The translations under genes and the position numbers were made by a program. From positions 86,470,356 to 86,534,355 of the forward strand of contig CM056376.1 of the NCBI GenBank assembly GCA_029718625.1: a DNA stretch of 64,000 nt, read 5' to 3'. Positions 45,111-58,894 of this stretch are shown piece by piece (position 1 is the stretch's first letter; each line of letters begins with the position of its first letter). The DNA is from Synaphobranchus kaupii (Eukaryota > Chordata > Actinopteri > Anguilliformes > Synaphobranchidae). Under the pieces are notes generated by a model. That model was not told the origin of the DNA and ran no database searches. It worked only from the letters and a program-made list of their open reading frames with translations.

Positions 45111-45181
45111 CCCCCCCCCCCCCCCCCACACACACACACAAACACATATATACAGTATATATATATATATATATATATATA
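45111..45181. repeat. C-run, (CA)n and (TA)n cluster
   Basis: About 16 C, then CA repeats, then TA repeats. Prone to length error. Confidence 0.9.
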
Positions 45182-47082
45182 GTATAGTATGTACATATAT
45201 AATTAGTATATATACCGTAACTCACTATATTCACTCCATATTTCCTTCTAAGCCTAGGAAGAAAGACAAAAATTGTTTGGCGAGTACCTTGCCTGCTATA
45301 ATATCCCCATTTCATCATATCTCTAAAACAGTATTCTGATCCAACAGCACTGTGTGCCAAGGACATGCTCTCAATTCATATTAATATTTACCTTTTTTAT
45401 GATGGAATTATCTCCTGATAATGTTTTTTATTAGGTCTCATAAATGGTGCATTTCAAGAGCCTCTACCAATATTTGCTTAATTCTATTGCCTCCTATATT
45501 GTTATAATCAAATTTGAAATATAATAAAGAAATCTTATTAACACAAGAGCACACAAAGTTAATATCTCCGAGACACTTTGATCAAATAAGCTCTTCTTGC
45601 TTTCTATAAAGCATTAACGAATTTAAGAACACTATTAAATGCCACTTTATGAGATGAAACTAAAACACTAAGAATTTGCAGATTCTGGGTGAACATTCCA
45701 TAATGAACACTTCTCTCTTCGAGAGTCTTCATTTCCACATCTCATTAAATGAGCCCATATCCAGTAGTATCCCTGCGTTTTATGCTATTGATGGACTGCA
45801 GTACAGTGAACAGTTTTAATGAATTGCATTCATAATAGACGATTTGTAGTGCTTATCTAAAGCTATACAATTGTTGAGTATATACACCCATTCACAATAC
45901 CCATTAATTAACCTAAAAAATTTTAAGAATACATTTAGGATGAATGTTGATGTCACATATTTGTGTAAGAGGAGAAGGAACATGCTATTGTTTTAAAACC
46001 CTGATTGAAAGAGAAAGAAGTGTATGTCCTTTGTTACTTTTACCACTTACAATATAAAAAAAATTAACTATTCAATTAATTCACACCATCATTCTGGTCA
46101 ACAGGAATAGGATAAACATAGCAGGAAGTGAATCAGATCTTCTGCCCCATCCCCAAAACCAAACCACACGATCCCAGCACAAAACTACCTTTAATGTCCA
46201 AAGGTGCTGCTCTGGGAGCTTCAGTAGAGTTCAGCGAGATGTAAACCTGTAACACTAAATATAGCCACATATAGACAAACAATAACTGCTGACGATTTCA
46301 TGTGTGATGTAAAAGTCATCTTAGATATCCGTCATATCAGAATATTCCATGAAAACAAGAACAATGCTGTACACACAAACAAAATATATTTAAAAAAAGA
46401 ATCACCGCAATGTTACTAATGCGGGAGGGACCCCTTGTGTCAGATAAAAGTGGGCCAAACTGCCCCTGGGATTGTACTGGTACCAGAGAACAAGTGCAGA
46501 GAGATGAACTTTAGCACAAACCTTAGGAGGATGAAATGGCCGAGGTCAGCCGTGAGATGTTTTCTCATTCTTGCATTTGTACTGGGGAGAAAGAGGTAAT
46601 GAGAGTGTGAGAGGAGGATGAAGAGAGGAGGAAGAAGAATGAGGCAGAAAAAGGATAAGGAGTTTAAGGGGGAGGAGGGGATGGGGATAGGGGGAAGAGG
46701 ATGGAAAAGGAGAAAAGAGAATTAGAGAAGGAAATAACAGTTGCTGCAGTTAATAGTCACTCATTTAATCCTTAATAGAGGATCTCTTGACTGCCTACAC
46801 TTTATCTTACCCACTTCTTTATGCATTAGATTCCGGTGCACCCCAGACAAAGAATGCTAATTCTTACCCTCTGAAGACAGTAATTAGGCCGGTGTGATAA
46901 TTCAGCACAGGGATGAGGGAGGTCTCAGCAATCGAGGAACAGTGTGGTTTGGGAAGCCGTTCCTCTTTCATTTGTATTTCAACGCAATCTTTTTGCATTT
47001 TATGTTTTAATATCTTCCAGTCTGGCATAAATGCAACTAAATAATAATGGTTCCACTGGAAATTAAATCTCTCTCTATCTCA

Positions 47083-47133
<51 letters not shown>

Positions 47134-50100
47134 AATACTGTATATAGGCAATAATTACAGGACAATTACATAAACCCCTGTGCGCCTAGGATTATTTCCA
47201 TAAAAGACTGCAAAAATACATGTGAAGAAACAAATTTAATATTCAAAGAATAAAATGTGAAAAATGTGAATTTCAGAAGTCTTCAACAGGAGCCTGCAGC
47301 ACGCATATATCTTTTCATCTGTTCCACATTGCTCTTCTTTATGCATTTATGATAACTTGAAGAAAGAATTATGTTTGATGCCGACATTACTCTGAAATCA
47401 CTGACTTTCACCAATGAATGCAAGGGGTGTCCTGTTTCTTTTCACATGTGTATAAAAAGAAAAAGGAGCATTCAGCATTCATTGTATGTATGTATATTTG
47501 AAGACGATTCTTTAGATTCCCACCTGATAATCCATTTAACAGGTAGCACAACAGAGAGGCACAACTGACAGAGCGGTGTGCTGATTAAATAATAGCTCTT
47601 TACTATAATGCCTCGGTCTAATCTAAAACGGGTGTTGGTGTTGGGTGTTCACGCTTTTGAGAACAGTTCTTTTGCATTCGCAAATTTCTACGAGGTGTTT
47701 GTTTCTTCTCCTCTATCAAACACACGTTTGTGCTATTGAGCGATTGTGTAAAAGCTAGAAATAGCATGTAAATTAAGAGGCAGGACACAAGCAGTTCCAC
47801 CCTGTTGATGAGAGGGCACTGTCTTTCATAGCATCCTCTGTATTGCTTTAAGCAGTAGTTGCCAGGGACTTTGTAGGTTGTCAGCTCACATTAACTGGCG
47901 ACAGAGGCAGAACCACAAGGCAAATGGCAAGGGGCACTAGAAAAGATGTGCCACTGTGCGTCATGGCAGAATAGACGCAGTCCAGAAATAAGTGTGATGT
48001 TCGGTAGAAGGAGATCAGGCAGGGTAAAGTGGATCGGAAAGGTAGACCTGTCAAAGTTCAGGCTGCCCACACAAGCCTAAACACAGTTGAGAAACAGGTG
48101 TTACAATGGCTCTGCCTATGAAATAAATGTCCATTTTCTTGTGGACAAAACCTTTGCCCGTTCAATAGGATCCCCCCAGTCATTAATAGCTGATTCGTTG
48201 ATTTTCTTTTTTTCTTTTATTGGTGGGGAAGTTGTGGGATCAGTTGTGCTTTAGTATGTTCTGCCGTTTTATCCAGTGAGCTTGGGATATATTTTCCTCG
48301 CCCTTTGAGTACAAGGCAGAGGAAGACCTTTGCACTGTGATATCCCCAGCTTTTTCGAATGCACTTCAAGTCCCGCTGGGTCGAGTGAACCCGGTGTGCT
48401 TGGTTTAATTGAAACACACAGCAAAATTGGAGAACCCCCCCCTTGCCCCAGCCCTTACAGGCTTTGGGAATGTGGCATCTTGTGGCTGTTTTTCTCTCCT
48501 TGGCTCCAACCTGGGATGCCGGCATAATATCCCCCATTTCTGCCGCCTCCCCCTACCCCTCCACCTTCCTCATCCCCTCTTCCTCATGGGGATAAGACGG
48601 GATTCGCACGCTCGGGTTCCTGTCAGCAGAACCTGATGTGCACGACTCCCTGACACCAGTGCTCTAATTAGTAGAGCTGGGTGTTTGGCTGGGAGAGCAA
48701 CACATGCCTCCCAGCGCTGGATTGTAGACGAGAGCAGTGCTTTAAAGAGGCAAGAGCGGGCGAGCATTTCTTTTGTGGGGATGGGAAGGCGGGGGGGGGG
48801 GGGTTACAGGTACATTATGGGGGAGGGAGAGTGAAAAAGGGGATAATTTTAGCTGTCCTACATTCTCAGTTTGTCCTGCATATATTTCATTATCCTATTG
48901 TTGTTGTTTGTTCCGCTTCCCAAATCATATCCGGAGCTCCTGCTGACAGACTCAGGCGGCCCAGAATGCTGCAGGGAACCATGGTTATGGTTATGGTTAT
49001 GAGATCCACACAGCAGGTGTGGAGGCGTATGACCTCACACTTTACTCTCAGCCCATTGGATGAGTTGTATTAAACTTGTGTGCGTTTATTCCCCCGTACG
49101 TTTATAACACCATTTTACATGTATCCCTCCTGAGGGATGCTGTCAGCACATAAAGGTGTTGTAGTGGGGCAAGATGTCAAACTTGGCTAAACAACAAAGG
49201 CGCGGTTCACAGTCACAATAACAACCTTTTTTTATTGTGGAAGCCTAGCCTAGAAGTCTTGCACCATATGCACATTTCAAAGGGAGTGCATAACATTCCA
49301 TGACAATTTAAGATGAAATTAAATAAGTGGACTGAATACCCTTTGGAAACATAGTACATTCTATGTATGTAGTAGTATACAGTACATGCGTGCATAGAAA
49401 TTGAAATAGTCACAGACAGTAATGCAAATCTCAATGATACATTGCACTCTGTAATTTTTGCTATGTTTCTTGAATGCAAACTAATGTTTCATGAGTACAT
49501 CCAGAAATAAGCAGCCATCATATTTACTTAAATTTTAACTTGCTGTGTTTACGAGTCTGGATATGTAAGGTTTGATCACTGAAGTTAAAAAAAAACATGT
49601 CATATTTCATCAACTCAGCAAGAGAAGAAGGTAAACACTCCCCATACCCAAGTCACATGCTCATTTTTTCATTCTTGAATGGAAAAATGTTAAATCTCAA
49701 AGCACAATGTAACAAATGAATCCCGGGTTGGTTTCTTGCAGTCACTGTGTTAGCGTATCCAGCATCGGCCCAGCTATAAATAGAGCAGAGCCTGTCAGCC
49801 AGATTAGCATCTTCCGTACCTTGAAGAGAGCTGCTGGGGAGCCTGAGGCCAGATCCAGGAGATGACAATCTAGCAGCAGTATCAAGGCTTCTGTAGTGCC
49901 CTCCACTGGGCAAGTGCAACTGTCATTACCTGTAGTTCACATATTAGTGTATATTTACCAATCTGTAAATTCAAGGGCATCAGCATCTTGGTGAAGTACT
50001 GCTTGACCTGAGCTCACAATGTTTGGAACTTAAGAGATGAATAATTGGTCTGGAAGTGGATCGCTTTTGACATCTCCCATTCATGATTTATCAAGTTTTA

Positions 50101-51880
50101 TGTAAAATGGAATTGGAATACAAGAAGAAAACACTGGCACACTGAACATTTTTGAATTTCAATTTGAACCTACACGCACACTTACTGCTGCTGACTGCAT
50201 TCTTAATATGAATTATATATGCATGATTTAATACATAGTGAGCTCCCTGTTCAAGTCTATGAAATCAGGGCACCTAAGTGTTTTTTAAATAGCCTTATAT
50301 AGTTCTGTAGCAAGAGTGGCTGATCTTTTGCAGCTGGTTGATTGCATTGCTTTCTATTCTAAAGTGAGACCTACAGCTAAGTATCGTGATAATGGTGATG
50401 CATTGTCATGCCAGCATACGGGTTTATGTGATTTTAATAAGAGCGATCATCTAGTCCGCATCTGCATCACACTCTCCTGCTGTCAGCCTGTCACTATAGA
50501 ATTGTCATGTTACAGTTGTTGGCAGCTTGGTAGGCCTTTCCTGGAGACATCAAAGACATCATAAAGCAAGCATTTTGAGATTTCAATCTAAAGCAATGTT
50601 CACTTCTCCACAAAAAAGGTGGGTGTTGGCATAATAATAATACATTATCCACCAGCCATGGAGCGTTTGATTCCAGTTACGATTCTACACATTCATATAT
50701 GACACCGACTTGACAGTCTTGTGATTACTAAGCAGTTTACTACAGTATATACTACACCAACCGTATAATTTATATTGAGCATAAGTAAATGAAAAGGCAG
50801 TAGATGTAATGAGCAAAATCCACAGTTCTCTGATTATTGATGCACACAAATATCATTTCACACGTTTAATACATTGTCCCGTCCTATTATGTGCTCTGCT
50901 GTGGCTTCTCGGGTCCAAAACCGCCTCAGAAATGTTTAGTAAATTGGGCCTACATGTCGTAATCAGGTAACATATTCACAGGGATGTCTGCGGATCATAA
51001 AACATATGTTCAGCCCAATCCTGAGCTGATGGATAGAGAAAGTGTTGAGGCAATATGCCCCCACCCTCCCCCTGGATTTACAGCCTCCCCCCCCCCCCCC
51101 ACCCCCCCCCAAAAGACCAGGAGAGATGACAAACGAGCAAGGGACATCCACCTCTCCAGGGTGAGGCGGAGTTCATACGACTACTGGAGGGGGGGTGGGG
51201 TGCCATCTGAGTCCAAAACATCGGCACGCCTCCTCTATTTCTCATGGCCTGTCCCCTCCCCCGGCGCTTATCTGTCCAACAACTTACACAGGCACTGAAA
51301 ATCACTCTGTTGTGGCAATCGATGCCTGTCCTGTTCACGTCACAAAGTATCGACATGGTCAGAATGATGAGGGGGGAAAGCGATGGGACAGCGAGGATTA
51401 TGAGGAGAAGGAAGGAAATTGCGTGCCAAAATCAGTAAGGGAAAGTGTGGAGGGGTCACCGGAATATAAGCAACCCCCAATAAGGAGGGTGCAAGCCTAC
51501 ATTATTTCTACAGATTAACCTTACTGAGTTCCAGGATTTTATTTAAATTTCTTGTGTTTTTGACTCATTGCACATTCCAAGACCTTAAATGCTCTTCAAC
51601 AATCATTGGTAACTAGTGAGCACGACAGCAGTTTTCAAAAGAAAATACTCCAAGCAAATAATTAGACTGCAATGCGTACACTGAGAAAATCTGAACTGAC
51701 ATACTGTCAGATACAATTATTATACTTATTACTAATAACTTATTTACTAAACAGACATAAGATAGCTTACCTTTTAAAACAGTACTCATTTTTGCAGCTG
51801 GACATTTATGGAATAAGTTCATGTTAAGCGCCATTCAGAAGATGGTTTGATGGTTTAAAAATAAAAATACAAATGTTTTT
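45182..51880. other. No gene recognised; mostly unique-looking sequence
   Basis: No exon supported. (TA)n at about 47088-47131; a ~150-bp nearly pure purine tract at about 46590-46735; a G run at 48791-48803; C runs at 51091-51112. The stretches 46740-46960, 48300-48560 and 49740-49920 look repeat-free and moderately GC-rich, possible conserved non-coding elements. Frames up to 130 codons (for example 48681-49073, +) carry no domain. Confidence 0.45.
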
Positions 51881-51950
51881 GGTTCCCAAGTGGCTCAGAC
51901 TATAAAGGCACTAGCCATAACTTGCAGACTTATAACTTGCAGACTTAGAT
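51881..51950 (+). mobile_element. Truncated tRNA-derived SINE head
   Basis: GGTTCCCAAGTGGCTCAGAC...AAAGGCACTAGCC resembles the A-box end of fish tRNA-type SINEs (GTTCCCGAGTGGCGCAG). The B box is absent, and a short ATAACTTGCAGACTT duplication follows. Confidence 0.4.
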
Positions 51951-52786
51951 ATAATGTATTACTTTGGCTGTGCTATGACTTGGTCTGCAGTGGTCGGACA
52001 CAACTGGCTTTTACCAGGGGTAGGAGCGGCTAACGTTTTTACTGCTGAATTAGTTTCTCTCAATGATGTGTATACAGGTTTTTTTCAGGAATTTATACAG
52101 GTTTATACAGTTATGAGTATGAGATACAGATTTCCTCTGACTGGCACTCACTCTGCTTTTGCACTGTATACCATTTAAGGTGGAAAGTGCATAGGAGAGC
52201 AGCAAGAAATTCAACTGAGTGCTCCTTGCAGGGATGCGGATGACAGAGCCAAAACTGGAGAGGCACAAGAGGAGATCCTGATTTGGGGATGGGGGGCTTG
52301 AATGATTGCACTGCCATACCAATTACAATTTAATAAATTATAATTGCACTTATAAGAGAAAAATAATGATCATGTATCCGCATAAACTAATTGTATTAAT
52401 GTGTGTCCTTTTGAAATTAGTTATGCTGTACTTAATTTAGAATGAAGAGATCCTGTTCCGGTCATTTTTTTATATTTCCAACATTTTGTGTTCACTCTTA
52501 TTTTTCCACAAGAGCTTTATAACATCATCAATCCTATTTTTGTCACCATTGACTATACATTTTTGGTGATTCACTCTCAGCACTCACCTTTTAAGTTAAC
52601 TTGTTTTACATGTGTTCTTGATACATATCTTAATGATATGATGGTGATCTTTGATGATATTGTTGGTAATTTATTCAGTAATTAAGCACCGTGTCAATGT
52701 TGCCCACTGGGGCACACTAGGGCCTAGGTAGCGATACCTTTCTGGTGTAGAGGAACACACTGCTTGTTCAGTGTTGCAGTCTTACT

Positions 52787-53367
52787 TCCTGTAGCCAGCA
52801 GCCATACCACCATGCAATCTGCTCCTGCTGAATTGCTGAAGCTAAGCAGGTGTGGGCTTGGTTAGTACTTGGATGCGAGACCTTCTGGGAAAACTGAGTT
52901 GCTGCTGGAAGTGGTGTTGGTGGACCAGTAGGGGGCAATCTTCCCTCTGGTCAAATAGATCCCAATGCCCCAGTGCAGTGATGGGGACACTGCGCTGTAG
53001 GAGATGGTGTCTTTCGGATGAGATGTTAAACCGAGGTCCTGACTCACTGTTGTCATTAAAGATCCCATGACACATCGCAAAGAGTAGGGGTTTCCCCGGT
53101 GTCCTGGCTAAATTCCCAACCTGGCTCTTTCAATCCACCTAATCATCCCCCAGTTAAATTGGCTAATAATCATTCTCTCCCTCTCCACCTCAGCTGATGT
53201 GTGGTGAGCATTCTGGCGCAAAATGGCTGCCGCTGCATCACCCAGGTGGGTGCTACACATTGGTGGTGGTAGAGGTGAGTTTCCCCCTTGTCACTGTAAG
53301 CGCTTTGAGTGTTGTGAAAGGCGCTATATAAATGCAAGGTATTATTATTATTATTATTATTCGGGGG
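52787..53367 (+). mobile_element. 5S rRNA-derived SINE (SINE3 type)
   Basis: The head resembles 5S rRNA: CAGCCATACCACC, GAAGCTAAGCAGGTGTGGGC, TTGGTTAGTACTTGGATG and CGAGACC, including the internal pol III A- and C-box regions. The body has TTTCGGATGAGATGTTAAAC and a TAGGGGTTTCCCCGGTGTCC block. The tail has AAGCGCTTTGAGTGTTGTG and GCGCTATATAAATGCAAG, followed by ATT repeats. This full head-body-tail order is typical of fish 5S SINEs. Essentially full length but diverged. Confidence 0.93.
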
Positions 53368-55387
53368 TCAAGATTCAGCAGAACAGAGGCAAATTTGGTG
53401 GTGTTCACAGGTTCAATGATCTTTCAAAGCATAACACGGAGATGACAATTCATTGCTTGATATGCCCAACAATCGATCAACCCATCCAAGAATGGCACAT
53501 CGTGTGATTCGTACAAAAATGATGCGAATCCTGCTAAGCTAGTTCGGGCTGACAACTCGAGAAGCGCCAAATCGCTAACATGATGGGAGGGCTATTTAAA
53601 TCACCAACCTTACCTGTTCATGCATTTGCCATCGTGCTGCTGCTGCCTGCTATATGCTTTGTGCTATGTTGCTAACATGCTTGGCTTTCTCTGCCTATCT
53701 CCGCATTTATGCCTTTCAGGGTAATTTTTGCGCTCCCACCACCACCCTAGTATCCAACTGTGGGCTCTGCTGCTCATATGATCCCCATAGGGGGGGGGTC
53801 AGTGGTTTACGCCCAATTATCTTGGCTGGCTTCTACTAAAAAATGTTACACAAACAGGGAGTGATGAGGCAGAGCCTGATGCCAAAGATTGCTTTCACTT
53901 TAAATCTCAATAAAATATTGCTTAATTAAATCATGAGTTGTCTGACTGAAATACCTGAAGCTATTTAAAGTGTATGCTGTTCCTACAGCAACAGTCACCA
54001 GTCCTGGCTTATACAGCAAGTCACTATATAACTGTGGGGCAAGCAGCTGTCAGTCTCCTGCAGGGATTTCAATTCTTCTCTGCTAACATACTGCCCGAGT
54101 ACTCGTTGACGCTGTAATGAAAACACTGTTTTATTAGATTCAGACAACAAAGCCCTGAAGCTGATCTGTGTATAATAACTGTCCGGTGGAATGGCTTCGG
54201 CCCAGCCGGCAGGGAAGGTGCCATTCTTATGCCCCCACTGGGGGAGCTGACCTCTTTAATTCCCGCAGAATAAAATGTCACTGCTCGACGGGGACCTTTT
54301 TACACTCATAGGGAGCAAAGCAGGGAATGGACGGGGAGAGGTCACAGTTTATACACATCCAGATGAGGTATTTGTTAACTGAGATCGTCGTCTCAGAAAC
54401 AGCAAACGGCTGAAGGCAGGGGGTTCCAGTCACAGACAGACGGAAATCGATAAGCCCGCGGGGTCCCTTCCTCACAGAGTGAGTGCTTCTCCATCATAAA
54501 TGCCAGTGCTTTTTCCCCTCCCCTCCATCCTCTCTATATTGTTCTACCCATTCTCTCACTTCTGTGATACATTTTCTCAGTCCCGCATTCTTACTCCCTT
54601 TGTCTTTTCTCTCCCTCCAGCTTCAAATGCTTTTGCCTACTTCCTTTCTTTCTGCGTGTGCCCATACAACTCTTTTTTGTCCATCTGTCTCTCAAGCTGT
54701 CTTCACTCTCACTCCCGCTCTTTCTCTCATTTTTGTTCTATATTAGACAGTGAAGCTCATGGTGAACACCTTGAAAATAAATTGCACTGTTTCCCTCCAT
54801 AGTTGATTTATACACCAAGGCTTGATTGTAAGATGCTATGAGAGCTCTTTAAAACACTGTAAAAAAAAGGCAGTGCTCCTAAAGACACAGGCACTTTGGC
54901 TGCCCTGCCTGTACTAAATAATAAGGGCTCTCTTCCACTATTCCTCCACATCCACCCACAATGCATTTTATAATAGCAGTAAAATATAAAGCGAGTACAA
55001 CTGAAGAAAAGAAATACTTTTAAGTAAACAAAATCTAAGACTATAGAGACATGCCACAAGAGCTGTGTCAAATCAATTACTTGAAGTAACCAGTGTTTTA
55101 CCAGCATCAAAAGCAGGGTTGTCAAACTCTGGACTACTGCAGTGTCTGTGTTTTTGTAGCTTCCTGTCAATCCGCTGCCAATTTAGTCTCTGGAAACAAG
55201 GTGTGTGGACTCTCTAGCCTATTGGTGACCTAAATGAATCACTGCTGTTGAAACAGTGTAAACCAGCAGACACTCTGGCCCGACAGGACTGGAGCCTGAC
55301 ACTTCTAACCTAAAGATTTAAAATATTTCAGAGACATATTTGAGCCAGGTCTGTTTGTCACCCTTCAACAACAATTACCAGGAAGAG
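53368..55387. other. No gene recognised
   Basis: Pyrimidine-rich stretch at 54490-54740; otherwise nothing assigned. Confidence 0.5.
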
Positions 55388-55392
55388 ATGAT

Positions 55393-57259
55393 TGTAATGG
55401 GGCGTGACGTGTGAGGTGGGAGGAGCCAAACGCAGCAAGGGGAATCATTAAGCCCTTAGGCCACTAAGGCGGGATACCCCGCAGATAAGGGAAGGAGAAC
55501 AGACAAGGAACACACACACCACAGCTACAGACCGGCTCACTGATACACGAGAGCCAGAAATAACACGCCCTGTCTCGATAACGAGACGCAAGAACAGGCG
55601 AGTAGCACAATGGCACAAACAAAACACACAGCAAATACACATAGAAAACTAATACCTATTGGTATAGGAAGAGGCGGAGGAACAAAGATAATGTTCCGTG
55701 GCTACTTACATAAGCTGGCACTAACAGTCATATGCAGCAAAACAAATCTGGGTAAACACCCGATCTCCCAGAAGAGAAACATTTTACAGGTGAGCCGACG
55801 GAACAACGTCGTCCCAATGCCTTACCAGCAAAATGACTAAGCTAAGAATAGAGCCATGCCCTAACCTCTCAGACAGGAGAAATGTAAAGAGGCGTAGGAA
55901 CAGATAATTAATGTACCAAGGCTTAAGGCTTGCAGTCACACACAAACATGTCCAACATCATCAACAGGTCTCCCTAAGAGACGAATTGCACCGAAGGACG
56001 AACAGAACTAAAGTTCCGAACCGAATCGCCCACATCTCCTATACATGGAGAAGGAAAGCACAAAAAGATTAAAAGGACAGCTGTACCTTAACCAACGGCT
56101 AACTGACTAACACAAGCACAAGCCCAGCCTCTCAGTAAGGGGAAATGTAACGAAGCGAACAGGAACAGCGATTTAACGTTCTATGGCTAGTTTAATAAGT
56201 GCGCAGTCCAATGCAGCAAACGTACCTGGGCAAACACCCGATCTCCCAGGAGGGAGAAACATTTACAGGCGAGCCGACGGAGCACCGTCGTCCCATAACT
56301 TGCTAACCAAAGACTCACGCAAACTAAATTAAACACGCGCCCAAGCCTCTAGTAAGGTGAAAAGTAACGAGGCGAACAGGAACAGAGATTTAACGTTCCA
56401 TGGCTACTTAAATAAGTTCGCAGTCTAATGCAGCAAACAACCCTGGGTAAACACCCGATCTCCCAGGAGAGAGAAACATTTTACAGGTGAGCCGACGGAG
56501 CACCGTCGTCCCAAAACTTACTATCCAAAAGACTACAGCGAACCTAAATAAACACACGCCCTAGCCTCACAGTAAAGGAATAAGTAACAAAAAACCCCGA
56601 CTCACAACAAACGGGAATGTAACCCATGAGAAGGAGACAACAGGAAATAAACGTACCAAGGCTACTCACTGGCTCACCGTAACACGGAAACGAGTAGAAG
56701 AAACTCTCAGTAGAAACCATTAACCGGCGAAAGGGAACAAAGAACAGCTACTCTACACTTCTACAAGCTAAGCAACCTAGCAGAAGTGAAGCGCCCGATC
56801 TCCCATGAGACGACATGCACCGAGGGGCGAACAGAACTAAAGTTCCAAACAGAGTCGCCCAGATCTCCATACACGGAGAAAACACACACAGGCGAAATAG
56901 AGCAGAGATTTACGGTCCCAAACTTCTACGAGACAACTAACCACCAAGCCAGTAAGAAATAAGCCCTGCCTCACCAAGAGACGTTAAAAATAGGCGAGTA
57001 GCCAAAAATGGTACGAGAACTCACAGCCAACAATACACCACAGTACATAACAATAAACAAACAACAATTAATGTCGAAGCCCCGAATGAAGGGAACGGTA
57101 GGCTTAAATAACTCTCAGGTGACTACGAACAGGTGTAAATGCTAAACAGAAACTCCCCCAACTCAGCAGGGCGGAGCAAGCATCTACCAAAAGGGCAGCG
57201 CCCTCGCGTGACCACCGAGGAAAACGACCGCATGGGGAAACAGGGTCAAAACCATGACA
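55393..57259 (-). mobile_element. Solo LTR, 1.87 kb (Ty3/Gypsy-like)
   Basis: Starts TGTAATGGGG and ends AACCATGACA on the + strand, flanked by perfect ATGAT at 55388-55392 and 57260-57264. There is no internal region. On the - strand it begins TGTCATGGTTTTGACC with a TATTTAAG box near 57090-57105, which suggests - orientation. Internal repeats share CACCCGATCTCCCAG and GAGCCGACGGAGCACCGTCG, with two adjacent copies ~217 bp apart (56239 and 56456) and a diverged one at 55761. Confidence 0.88.
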
Positions 57260-57661
57260 ATGATGCAGGCCGAGTTCGAGTTTGTTAGGATTGACTGCAA
57301 GAACACTGATTTCCAGCAAAGTATTTTTTATAAATAAAACAGCAATACTCTTCCATTATCATCGCCAATAGCCAGCATGTAAGAAGTACCTTTCCAGTGA
57401 CTAAGATAGCACCATTAATAGGGAAAAAAACCCTCAATGCAGAATAATGCAAAAATTGGTTCATCTGCGAAGGGGAACTAAAAAGGCTTTCAGTGTTCAC
57501 TCATTTGCATAAATAAACAGCTTTCTAGTCGCTCCTGGACAGTGTTTTCCTATCAAACGCATAACATTCTTCTATATTACTCTCAAGAATTGCAGACATT
57601 GGTTGCATCCTGGGATCACCAAGTCTCCAAAGGTACAACTAGATGCCACCTCTATGCCAAC

Positions 57662-58346
57662 TGTCATGGTTATTTGCAGCCTTTGCTGTTCTACGTTTTG
57701 GTTTCCTTTTTGGCGTCGTCAGGACACTCTATCGGATTTTTTCCATCTCCGTTCCGATGTTTTTATCTTGCCCGACAATTATTCCCAACACCTGTTTTGC
57801 GTTTCCTGCCGGCTATATATAGCCCAGGACTTCCGCATTTCCGACGCTTCGATATTGTCTTTGCTATGTTGCCAACGAAGTCAGTAAGGTATAGGAAATT
57901 CGGTCGCTGCATTTCTGGTTCGTATGAATAAGAAACGCAGCAAGTCCGGTTAGAGAATTAGGATTAGATTGGTTTTCTCTTTTATTTCCAATCTTTCTCT
58001 TTATCCTTTATTCTTGTAACCTGTTATCTTTTGCGTTCAGCTCTTTCGCCACAAGAGCTCTGGATAACAGGTTTTATTTTATGTTCTTTTCCTTTTTCTT
58101 TATTTCACCACCTCTTGTTATGGCTAGTTGTTTAGTGTGTGAGGTTATTTTGTTGGTTGTTCTCGCTGTTTGTCGAGATCGCCTCAGTTTTTGAGGTTGC
58201 TTTGTTTTGCCTTGTGCTAGGGAAGTTTTGCTCCTGATCCTGTGTTGTCTCCGTCCTGGTGCGGCTACTTCCGCGTTTGTGGCGTATCTTTCTAGATACG
58301 CTTTTGGAAATCCTTATCGGTCGCGTTTGGTTCTCCAAACCTTACA
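57662..58346 (+). mobile_element. Solo LTR, 685 bp, inside the Tc1-like gene
   Basis: Begins TGTCATGGTTATTTGCAG and ends CTCCAAACCTTACA. The flanks CCAAC (57657-57661) and GCAAC (58347-58351) are a 5-bp target duplication with one mismatch. A TATATATAG box lies near 57810. A hairpin-forming stretch lies at about 58018-58075. The Tc1 reading resumes on the other side, which confirms the insertion. Confidence 0.82.
58018..58075 (+). repeat. Long hairpin within the solo LTR
   Basis: AACCTGTTATC...GATAACAGGTT outer stem with AGCTCTT...AAGAGCT inner stem around TCGCCAC. Confidence 0.85.
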
Positions 58347-58894
58347 GCAACAAGCTATTTAGAAGGCTTGCCTGAAGAAAGCCTCTGCTGTCATCATACC
58401 ACAATGTCTGGAGTTTGCTACATGTTACTGGAATTTAGATTGGAACCGGGTGCTATGGTCAGAGGAGATGAAAATTGAGCTTTTTGGAAATATATACCAA
58501 AGGTGGCTTTGGCGTAATAAGTGGCATAGTTATGCAGAAAAGATCCTATTCCCACTGTGAATATGGTGGTGGATCTCTGATATTGTGGGGCTGTTTTTCC
58601 TCCAAAGGCCCTGGGAACTTTTATAGGATCTGTGGCTTCATGGACTCCATCAAATAACAGGGTGTCTGCAGGTATCAAGAAGTTAATTTTAAGACTTTTT
58701 AAGACATTTTTAATGCCACCTAGAATGAAATTTAAGACCAAACTTACAACAAAAATAAACATGAAAAGTGTATACACTCTTCGCAACTGAGTATGTAATA
58801 TTGTCAAGAATGAAGTTAGCAGAAGTGGTTCTAGTATTCCACAAACCACCGGATGCTCTTGAAAGGGAGCAGTACGCCTAACTGGAGAAGACAA

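Noticed and set aside
48590..48690. Possible tRNA gene on the - strand
   Set aside because: A GAATCCCG-like word is present, but there is no consistent A box, acceptor pairing or cloverleaf.
48217..49073. Several overlapping 60-130-codon frames in GC-rich sequence
   Set aside because: Frames occur on both strands at once and contain homopolymer-driven residues; no motif.
52787..52910. Functional 5S rRNA gene
   Set aside because: The head is truncated and mutated and is continuous with a SINE body and tail, so it is a retroposon.
58418..58894. 158-codon open frame (-)
   Set aside because: It is antisense to the Tc1-like transposase piece and crosses the CAGGGTG insertion boundary; no independent motif.
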